DNA of 9,621 bases from Chloroflexota bacterium (lineage in GTDB: Bacteria; Chloroflexota; Anaerolineae; J102). The first letter of the stretch is position 1, and each line of letters opens with the position of its first letter. Positions 1 through 5,006 of the stretch are shown here, in pieces. Both the position numbers and the translations under genes were made by a program. The stretch is taken from positions 1-9,621 of the forward strand of contig JAADFV010000027.1 in the NCBI GenBank assembly GCA_013152695.1, in the 5' to 3' direction. Below the pieces are notes generated by a model. It did no database searches and had not been told where the DNA came from. It was given only the letters and a program-made list of their open reading frames with translations.

Positions 1-113
1 GCAAGAAGCAGGGGGCAAGGAGTAAGGGGGGCAAGGGTAGTGAGGTTGGTGTGGAAGGGGGGAGGGAAATGGGATACGGAAGACGGGAGACGGAAGAGAG
101 TTTTGAAGGGTTA

Positions 114-163
114 GGCGCTTAGAGCGCCGGTGCTGTGAAAAGTATAGAGGCGCACCCTTGCGC
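114..163 (-). terminator. Two small hairpins, possible transcription end of the unknown gene
   Basis: The arms ggcgct and agcgcc (114-128) have a 3-nt loop. The arms gcgca and tgcgc (150-163) have a 4-nt loop. Read on the minus strand, the second hairpin is followed by CTCTATACTTTTC, which is pyrimidine-rich but not a true T tract. They lie about 175-225 nt after the stop of the minus-strand gene ending at 338. The assignment as a terminator is weak; they may only be structured intergenic DNA. Confidence 0.25.
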
Positions 164-212
164 TTATCCCTAAGGGAAGAGGAGAGAGTGTAAGGCGAGG
201 ACGCTTTTGGCC

Positions 213-249
213 CCGGTTTACAGGTTTTACTGGTTTCCCGGTTTACCTC
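213..249. repeat. Degenerate GGTTTTACA-type array, copy 1
   Basis: Four imperfect units of about 9 nt (ggtttaca, ggttttact, ggtttccc, ggtttacct) lie in tandem. A related array lies at 4888-4923 between two unrelated genes, and both contain ccggttt(t)acaggtttt. Two intergenic copies within 10 kb suggest a dispersed genomic repeat family. No coding capacity is visible, and its function is unknown. Confidence 0.5.
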
Positions 250-337
250 TCTATCTACCTCCTGGTCTCCTGGTCTTGCCTTTTTAGTTCTGGTTTATCC
301 AGATTAGGGGTCGAAGAGGGAGTGCCAGCTGTAGCCC

Positions 338-1147
338 TCACTCACTCAAGTCGAGTTCTTGCAGCCGGGGAATAGCGGCCTGGGCCTGAGTTAAGGGAAT
401 AAAGAGTGTGCGCGGGGGTTGAGATTGCCAGTGGGGTGAGAGAGATGTTTGCAACCATCGCCGGGTCGTGCGTAAAGGAATGGCATAAGCACGTGAGACA
501 TCAAACATGTACAAGCACCAGTCGGCCTGCGAGTGGTGCATTTGTGGTAGCCAGGAAAATCCCGGCGGTGCTTTCTCCAAAGCAGAGATGACCTGTATCC
601 TGATTGTTTGCTCTGTTCCGGTTTGATTACGAAAACGCCACACGAAATCAACCCCTTTCTTTTGATAAATGAGCTCTTTTCCCACATAGTGAAGTTCGAT
701 GTGGCTGGGGTGCTCTTGCAGGAAGTGGGCAATCGAATATAGCGGTAGAGAAGGAGCTGCAGCCCTGTTTCTTTGCTGCCGGCAGATCTGGGGTGTTGAC
801 ACCACTTCTTTCTGCACACACCATGCCAATCTACCAAAACGATCATAACAGACAAGAGCGGCAGGCATGCCGGCGACAAGCGTTCGGAAAGACCCACCCT
901 TATTGGGATGGAACAGGACATTTATGGGGGGAGGCAGGTCGATCTCTGGCGGAATATCAAAATAATCTCGCCGTACCCCTGCAACAAACCCCCTCTTCAT
1001 ATCCCACAACCGGCTCTGTACTGGCACAGATACCATCTCGCTGCGCCCGACTGCGCGCACATATCCGCCTTCGAGCAAAATCAGGCCTTGTTCCACCCCT
1101 CCTTGCGATTGCAGCAATGTGCAATTGATCATAGCCAACAATGACAT
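338..1147 (-). CDS. Hypothetical protein of unknown function (269 aa)
   Basis: I do not recognise a family. The start was set at the ATG at 1147 because AAGGA lies 8 nt upstream of it. An in-frame ATG at 1132 has no such site, and the open frame continuing upstream to 1711 lies antisense to a clear dehydrogenase gene. The protein is soluble-looking, with no signal peptide or membrane span. Visible features are a small glycine-bearing N-terminal segment (residues 14-34), a proline-rich stretch IPPEIDLPPP (65-74), a central segment rich in Arg and Gln (119-130), an aromatic/basic stretch (around 153-175) and a C-terminal part rich in Trp, Pro and Arg (227-262). Codon choice looks like real coding sequence and no frameshift is visible. 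It stands alone, divergent from the dehydrogenase at 1388, with a candidate promoter at 1193-1221. The existence of the gene is moderately sure; its role is unknown. Confidence 0.6.
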   Translation of the reverse strand: MSLLAMINCTLLQSQGGVEQGLILLEGGYVRAVGRSEMVSVPVQSRLWDMKRGFVAGVRRDYFDIPPEIDLPPPINVLFHPNKGGSFRTLVAGMPAALVCYDRFGRLAWCVQKEVVSTPQICRQQRNRAAAPSLPLYSIAHFLQEHPSHIELHYVGKELIYQKKGVDFVWRFRNQTGTEQTIRIQVISALEKAPPGFSWLPQMHHSQADWCLYMFDVSRAYAIPLRTTRRWLQTSLSPHWQSQPPRTLFIPLTQAQAAIPRLQELDLSE

Positions 1148-1192
1148 AAGCACAGTCCTTGGGCAGGGAATATGTCTCGGACTTACCCCTGT

Positions 1193-1221
1193 ATTGTAGC
1201 GAACAAGGTGTATTGCCGCAA
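1193..1221 (-). promoter_or_regulatory. Candidate sigma-70 promoter of the unknown gene
   Basis: On the minus strand, TTGCGG (1221-1216) is followed after 17 nt by TACAAT (1198-1193), a 5/6 match to the -10 consensus. The -35 is only half-matched. Transcription would start near 1186, leaving a leader of about 40 nt with an AAGGA ribosome site before the ATG at 1147. Confidence 0.4.
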
Positions 1222-1298
1222 TGAGGATGGAATCGTCGCCACCGACATTTGTGGGCTCGGTCTGGTCGCGGCCGCGGCAAAATCTTCGCCTTTTCTCC

Positions 1299-1327
1299 TT
1301 GTCAAGGCGTCGGCGAGACCGTATAAT
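1299..1327 (+). promoter_or_regulatory. Strong sigma-70-type promoter of the dehydrogenase gene
   Basis: TTGTCA (1299-1304) and a perfect TATAAT (1322-1327) are separated by exactly 17 nt. Transcription would begin about 1333-1335, giving a leader of about 54 nt with AAAGGA 7 nt before the ATG at 1388. This is the best promoter match found in the window. It is divergent from the minus-strand promoter at 1193-1221 in a 240-bp shared region. Confidence 0.7.
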
Positions 1328-1387
1328 GAGCCAACCGACCTTCCTTCTCCCGACAACATTCTCTGTAATCACCCAAAGGACGATACT

Positions 1388-2284
1388 ATGAGCGAACGCA
1401 TAGGCTTCATCGGCATTGGCATCATGGGACGCGGCATGGCGCACAACCTTCTCAAGGCAGGCTTTCCTCTCACCGTGTGGAACCGGACGCCGCAAAAAAC
1501 AGTGCCTTTGGCAGAGGCAGGAGCAACGGTTGCCGATTCTCCCGCCGCGCTTGCTGCGGCTAGTGACATCATCTTCATTTGCGTCAGCGATACTCCCGAC
1601 GTCGAAGCAGTCCTCTTTGCGGCTAACGGAGTTAGTGAGGGTGCGAAAGAGGGCAGCCTGGTCATCGACTGCAGCACTATCAGTCCTACTGCTACCCAGC
1701 AGTTTGCCCAACGTCTGAAAGAAAAAGGGGTTTCGATGTTAGATGCCCCCATTAGTGGTGGCAGCGAGGGCGCAGCCAAGGGCACTCTTTCGATCATGGT
1801 GGGCGGTGACAGTGCTGATTTCGCTCGTGCCTTGCCCGCTTTACAAGCCGTCGGCAAGCAAATTACCCATGTGGGGCCCACCGGTGCCGGCCAAACCGTA
1901 AAATTGATGAATCAGATCTTGGTTGTAGGCCACGCCCTGGCCATGAGCGAGGCCTTTATGTTCGCCCAGGCCAGTGGTGTCGATTTAGGCAAGGCGCTGG
2001 AGGCGGTCAAGGCGGGCGCAGCCGGTAGTTGGATGCTGAGTTTCCGCGGTCCGCAGATTTTACAGCGCGACTGGCGGCCGGGCTTTACCATCGATCTTCA
2101 GCAAAAAGATCTGCGCCTTGTCCTGGAAGCGGCGGATGATGTAGGCGCACCTATTCTGGGGACATCTCTCGTTTTTCAGATGTACCGGACTTTACAAGCC
2201 CAAGGACTTGGGCACGAGGGCAATCACGCCCTGATCAAAGCATTGGAGAATCTCGCCGGTTATGAGGTTGTTCCCAGGTCATAG
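1388..2284 (+). CDS. NAD(P)-dependent beta-hydroxyacid dehydrogenase (3-hydroxyisobutyrate dehydrogenase / tartronate semialdehyde reductase family)
   Basis: This is a cytosolic oxidoreductase of 298 residues, normal for the family, which interconverts beta-hydroxyacids and their semialdehydes with NAD(P). Visible features are the N-terminal Rossmann loop GFIGIGIMGRG (6-16), the substrate-loop motif DAPISGG (119-125) followed by GxxxGTLSIMVGG, the catalytic lysine segment GAGQTVKLMN (166-175, Lys172), and QKDLRL (239-244) with the conserved Lys240. The C-terminal GHEGNHALIKALE resembles the GarR/GlxR end. The start at 1388 places the Rossmann motif at the usual distance and has AAAGGA 7 nt upstream; the open frame upstream of it (from 1172) lacks similarity. 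The exact substrate (3-hydroxyisobutyrate, tartronate semialdehyde or succinic semialdehyde) cannot be decided from motifs. No pathway partner is adjacent, so context does not help. The promoter at 1299-1327 appears to serve it. Confidence 0.9.
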   Translation: MSERIGFIGIGIMGRGMAHNLLKAGFPLTVWNRTPQKTVPLAEAGATVADSPAALAAASDIIFICVSDTPDVEAVLFAANGVSEGAKEGSLVIDCSTISPTATQQFAQRLKEKGVSMLDAPISGGSEGAAKGTLSIMVGGDSADFARALPALQAVGKQITHVGPTGAGQTVKLMNQILVVGHALAMSEAFMFAQASGVDLGKALEAVKAGAAGSWMLSFRGPQILQRDWRPGFTIDLQQKDLRLVLEAADDVGAPILGTSLVFQMYRTLQAQGLGHEGNHALIKALENLAGYEVVPRS

Positions 2285-2340
2285 CTACATTCTTACCGTT
2301 TGTGTGACTGTCCCTTCCTCCGCTAGAATGTGGCTATGAC
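2278..2340 (+). repeat. 16-bp inverted repeat bridging two genes
   Basis: The left arm gtcatagctacattct (2278-2293) and the right arm agaatgtggctatgac (2325-2340) are complementary at 15 of 16 positions, and the odd pair is a G-U wobble in RNA. The loop is 31 nt. The left arm contains the dehydrogenase stop codon (2282-2284). The right arm contains the -10-like TAGAAT and the ATG of the hydrolase (2336). No T tract follows, so it is not a standard terminator. Confidence 0.75.
2300..2329 (+). promoter_or_regulatory. Candidate promoter giving a leaderless hydrolase mRNA
   Basis: TTGTGT (2300-2305) and TAGAAT (2324-2329, 5/6 match) are separated by 18 nt. The ATG at 2336 begins 7 nt after the -10, where transcription would normally initiate, so the mRNA would start at or next to the start codon. 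No Shine-Dalgarno sequence precedes this ATG, which fits. Confidence 0.45.
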
Positions 2341-3259
2341 ATTCCTTCCCCTGCTCTTTATCGTTCTCGGCTTTTTACTCTTGCTCCTTGTCCTGGAAGG
2401 ACTACTTCGCTATCGTGCCCAGCACCGCCAGCGCCCCTGGAATACTCACCCCCTTCCTGAACCCGACCTTGAGGCCCGCCGTATTGTTGTTCTGGGTGAT
2501 TCCCTTGCTTATGGCTACGGCCTCGAAGCAATGCAAGCCTGGCCAGCTCTTCTCGAGCAACAATTGCGGGAGGAGCATCTGCAAGAACGATGGCAGGTAA
2601 TCAACGCCAGTGTTTCCGGCCATACTGTGGCCGACGCTTATATTCGCTTTGCCGAGCATGTGAGCGCCTTTCGTCCTCACGTCGTACTCATTGCCTTTGG
2701 TATCAACGACTGTCGGCGCGTATGGCGCATGAATGATGCCCGGCGCATGAAAATCTTCAACCGTCATGAAATGTCGTGGTGGGGAAAAAGCTACCTTGCC
2801 CGAGGCATTGTCAACCGCTTACGTCCTATCCCTCGTGCCACCGTTGTTAACGAGACTGCCTTGGCACCGGAACCCCGTATTGTTCCCCACCAGTTTCAAC
2901 AGATCCTAAGCTGGTTGGCACAACAGTGTCGTAAACAGGGCGCTCTACCAGCCTTACTCACCCTCCCTCCCATCGAACCTCACCCTGATTACTACCATAG
3001 ACGAGAGTTCGCGCACTGGCAGGAATATAACGACTACATACGAGCCACTGCGCGAGCTCAAACTGTACCCTTCATCGAAATCAGCCATCCCTTTACTGCC
3101 GATACTCCCTGGCTGGCCGACGGTGTCCATTTATCGGTCTCAGGTCAACAAGAAGTAGCAAAACGCGTTTATGCTGCCTTGCAGCATCCTCCTTTAGCCT
3201 CTGCTCTCCACATTCCCGTACGAAACTCCAATGCCGAAATGGCCCCCTCGTTGGTTTGA
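2336..3259 (+). CDS. Membrane-anchored GDSL/SGNH-family hydrolase
   Basis: This is a probable esterase or lipase-like hydrolase (acyl ester or deacetylation chemistry) of 307 residues. A hydrophobic N-terminus (about residues 3-24, very Leu-rich) followed by Arg-rich RYRAQHRQR suggests a single membrane anchor or uncleaved signal, but does not settle which side the catalytic domain faces. The catalytic blocks are present in order: block I VVLGDSLAYG (51-60, nucleophile Ser56), block II SVSG (92-95, Gly95), block III FGIND (121-125, Gly122 and Asn124) and block V DGVHLS (262-267, Asp262 and His265). The fold therefore looks complete and catalytically intact. I prefer the ATG at 2336; a GTG at 2330 in frame would add two residues, and neither has a ribosome site. 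The end overlaps the downstream methyltransferase by 29 nt, so the two are probably co-transcribed. The substrate is unknown; a lysophospholipase L1-like or arylesterase activity is possible. Confidence 0.85.
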   Translation: MTFLPLLFIVLGFLLLLLVLEGLLRYRAQHRQRPWNTHPLPEPDLEARRIVVLGDSLAYGYGLEAMQAWPALLEQQLREEHLQERWQVINASVSGHTVADAYIRFAEHVSAFRPHVVLIAFGINDCRRVWRMNDARRMKIFNRHEMSWWGKSYLARGIVNRLRPIPRATVVNETALAPEPRIVPHQFQQILSWLAQQCRKQGALPALLTLPPIEPHPDYYHRREFAHWQEYNDYIRATARAQTVPFIEISHPFTADTPWLADGVHLSVSGQQEVAKRVYAALQHPPLASALHIPVRNSNAEMAPSLV

Positions 3260-3836
3260 AATCAGTGATCGCGATGTTCTCGACGCCATCGCTCGTGTGC
3301 CCCGACATCGTTTTGTTCCGCCCCAGTACCGCGACCATGCCTACGAAGACCGTCCTCTGCCCATCGGTTGGGGTCAGACTATCTCCCAGCCCTTTATCGT
3401 GGCCCTGATGACTGAGCTCCTGGAGCTGACGCCAGAGGCAAAAGTGCTGGAAGTCGGCACCGGTTGTGGCTACCAAACCGCGATTTTAGCCGAACTGGCC
3501 AAGGATGTGTACTCGATTGAAGTGATTCCCGAGCTTTCTGAGCGGGCTGCGGCTACGCTGGCCGAGCTAGGGTATGACAACATTCACCTCCGCGTGGGAG
3601 ATGGCTGGGAAGGCTGGCCCGAAGAGGCGCCTTTCGACGGCATTATCGTCACCGCCGCTGCCCCGTTCTGGCCTCCGGCCCTGGTCGAGCAGCTGGCTGA
3701 AGGCGGAAATATCGTCATCCCCATCGGCCCGGCCGGCGGGGAGCAAATTCTATGGCAGGGAACCAAGATCGGCGGGGATTTGATCAAACGCCGTATCGGC
3801 CCTGTTCGCTTCGTACCCCTGGTAAGCAAGGAATAA
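3231..3836 (+). CDS. pcm: Protein-L-isoaspartate O-methyltransferase
   Basis: This is a cytosolic repair enzyme that transfers a methyl group from S-adenosylmethionine to the carboxyl of abnormal L-isoaspartyl residues, starting their return to aspartate. The protein has 201 residues, typical of the bacterial form. It shows the family N-terminal block VPRHRFVP (23-30), the substrate-loop GQTISQP (48-54), SAM motif I VLEVGTGCGYQ (72-82), the acidic ribose-binding Glu97 in VYSIEVIP, GDGWEGWP (123-130) with FDGIIVTAAA (135-144), and the C-terminal FVPLV. The ATG at 3231 gives a slightly short N-terminus (family members often have a few more residues) but keeps all conserved blocks. It lies inside the end of the hydrolase gene in another frame, with no clear ribosome site, so translation is probably coupled to that gene. 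Identification is firm. Confidence 0.93.
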   Translation: MPKWPPRWFEISDRDVLDAIARVPRHRFVPPQYRDHAYEDRPLPIGWGQTISQPFIVALMTELLELTPEAKVLEVGTGCGYQTAILAELAKDVYSIEVIPELSERAAATLAELGYDNIHLRVGDGWEGWPEEAPFDGIIVTAAAPFWPPALVEQLAEGGNIVIPIGPAGGEQILWQGTKIGGDLIKRRIGPVRFVPLVSKE

Positions 3837-3899
3837 TGGTCAACGGCCAATAGTTAGCGGGCTGGTTCTTGCTGAGATCGATAGTACTTATTCCCTGAA

Positions 3900-3930
3900 T
3901 TGCCTGGCAGGGGCTCTCCCCCCACATACT
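3900..3930 (+). promoter_or_regulatory. Weak candidate promoter for a leaderless rmlD mRNA
   Basis: CATACT (3925-3930, 4/6 match to the -10 box) ends 7 nt before the ATG at 3938. A poor -35 candidate TTGCCT (3900-3905) lies 19 nt further up. The bases just before the ATG are pyrimidine-rich and contain no Shine-Dalgarno sequence. The spacing mirrors that at the hydrolase start, but the hexamers are weaker. Confidence 0.3.
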
Positions 3931-3937
3931 CCCAATA

Positions 3938-4786
3938 ATGACAAGAATTTTAATCATCGGACATAAAGGCCAGCTGGGACAGGCCATCATGGCTACTACC
4001 AGCGAGCATGAACTCCTCGGTATCGACTTACCCGAGCACGACATCACCGATCCTACCGACATTATTCCTGCGATCAGGGCCCTACACCCAGACGCCGTGA
4101 TCAATCCCGCTGCATTCACCAATGTCGATGCTGCTGAAGCCGATCCCGAATTGGCGTATCGGGTCAATGCCCATGGTGCCGGCCATGTTGCCCGCGCCTG
4201 CCGGCAGCTTGGCATTCCCATGATTCAGATTTCTACCAACGAAGTCTTCGATGGCGAGGCCTCACAGCCGTACGACGAATGGGATCAGACTCATGCCCTC
4301 AGTACCTATGCCCGTTCCAAGCTGGCAGGCGAAAGGGCTGTACGCTTCTTTCACGATGATGTGCGCATTGTGCGTATCGCCTGGCTTTTTGCGCCTGGAG
4401 GCAACAATTTCCCACGCAAAATCGTGGCCGCAGCCGATAAGCACGGTGCCTTACGCGTCGTCGACGATGAATTTGGTAATCCCACGTATGCGCCTGACCT
4501 GGCCCCGGCCCTGATTGCCTTACTCGATCAGGACGCGCCTCCGGGCATCTATCACATCACCAACAACGGCGTCTGTAGCCGCTACGAATTTGCACGGGAA
4601 GTCCTGCGGCAGACAGGACGGGGTCATATTCCTCTCACCCCCATTTCCCATACGGAATGGCCTCGCCCCAGCCAGCCGCCTTTGCGAGCGGTGCTGGCCA
4701 ATCGTGCCGCGGCGACGTTGGGCATTCAGCTCCGCCCCTGGCAAGAGGCGGTAGCAGCCTGGGCGCAGTCACAGTCTCTCGCCTAA
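3938..4786 (+). CDS. rmlD: dTDP-4-dehydrorhamnose reductase (RmlD-like)
   Basis: This short-chain dehydrogenase of 282 residues catalyses the last step of dTDP-L-rhamnose synthesis, reducing dTDP-4-dehydro-L-rhamnose with NAD(P)H in the cytosol for surface glycan building. It shows the Rossmann loop GHKGQLG (8-14), the family motif INPAAFTNVDAAE (55-67), STNEVFDG (99-106; usually STDYVFDG), the catalytic YARSK (Tyr124, Lys128), WLF (149-151), FGNPTYAPDLA (179-189) and the C-terminal PRPSQPPLR block that precedes the usual xxxN end. The start at 3938 puts the Rossmann loop at residue 8, as expected. It has no ribosome site and may be leaderless. rmlA, rmlB and rmlC are not adjacent, so it is either a detached pathway gene or a related NDP-sugar or dehydrorhamnose-type reductase. 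The family is sure and the exact substrate probable. Confidence 0.85.
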   Translation: MTRILIIGHKGQLGQAIMATTSEHELLGIDLPEHDITDPTDIIPAIRALHPDAVINPAAFTNVDAAEADPELAYRVNAHGAGHVARACRQLGIPMIQISTNEVFDGEASQPYDEWDQTHALSTYARSKLAGERAVRFFHDDVRIVRIAWLFAPGGNNFPRKIVAAADKHGALRVVDDEFGNPTYAPDLAPALIALLDQDAPPGIYHITNNGVCSRYEFAREVLRQTGRGHIPLTPISHTEWPRPSQPPLRAVLANRAAATLGIQLRPWQEAVAAWAQSQSLA

Positions 4787-4997
4787 ATGTGGCCTGTCTC
4801 GTAAATAGGGCACAGATTGGTATCAATGTAGATCCGCAGCACAGGAGACCAGTAAACCAGGCCAGTTGTGGGTGAAGCCGCCCCCTCCCGGTTTTCCGGT
4901 TTTACAGGTTTTCTGGGTTACAGATGGTCTGTGCGCAGATTATTTTCATTATGATGGGCGTACGCCGTCGGTCTCAACCCTATCTACAGAATCCTAT
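4787..4997. other. Convergent intergenic region with repeats
   Basis: This is the space between the ends of the plus-strand rmlD-like gene and the minus-strand phosphofructokinase gene. It holds a ggttttaca-type array (4888-4923), a perfect palindrome ggcgtacgcc (4957-4966), a direct repeat of cagat (4921-4925 and 4936-4940) and the first unit of a 14-nt tandem repeat. I see no gene and no convincing rho-independent terminator for either flanking gene; the short tctg/caga stem near 4928-4939 is too weak. Confidence 0.6.
4888..4923. repeat. Degenerate GGTTTTACA-type array, copy 2
   Basis: The imperfect units ggttttcc, ggttttaca, ggttttct and gggttaca lie in tandem. This is the same pattern as the array at 213-249, sharing ccggttt(t)acaggtttt. 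It lies in the convergent intergenic gap, outside any gene. Confidence 0.5.
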
Positions 4998-5006
4998 CTA
5001 CAAAAT
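4979..5006. repeat. Two tandem 14-nt repeats crossing the pfk stop codon
   Basis: cctatctacagaat (4979-4992) is followed directly by cctatctacaaaat (4993-5006), with one mismatch. The second unit contains the phosphofructokinase stop codon (4998-5000 on the minus strand) and its last two codons. A tatctac element also occurs at 249-255. Confidence 0.6.

Larger units (their letters stand above)
1..337. other. Non-coding, purine-rich repeat-bearing region
   Basis: I see no credible gene here. The first ~110 bases are strongly G/A-biased on the plus strand, with G runs at 11-15, 26-31, 35-37, 57-62, 64-66, 71-73 and 85-87, and a repeated gaagacgg/gagacgg motif at about 78-96. Two compact hairpins follow: ggcgct/agcgcc at 114-128 and gcgca/tgcgc at 150-163. 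A degenerate ggtttac-type array lies at 213-249, and ctcctggt is repeated at 262-278. The region lies downstream of the minus-strand gene ending at 338, so the hairpins could end that transcript, but neither has a clean T tract. Confidence 0.6.

Noticed and set aside
793..1144. Plus-strand frames over the unknown gene
   Set aside because: Composition and lack of a ribosome site mark them as shadows of the minus-strand gene.
1172..1387. Plus-strand extension of the dehydrogenase by 72 residues
   Set aside because: It contains the promoter and ribosome site of the gene, and the Rossmann motif already begins correctly after the ATG at 1388.
1148..1711. Minus-strand frame extending the unknown protein upstream by 188 codons
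   Set aside because: It lies opposite the dehydrogenase gene over most of its length, has no similarity I can see, and the good ribosome site is at 1147.
3837..3937. Search for a terminator or small RNA between the methyltransferase and rmlD
   Set aside because: No stem of more than 4-5 bp and no T tract were found.
4957..4966. Palindrome ggcgtacgcc as a terminator
   Set aside because: Stem is too short with no T tract on either strand; it could be a protein site but there is no supporting context.
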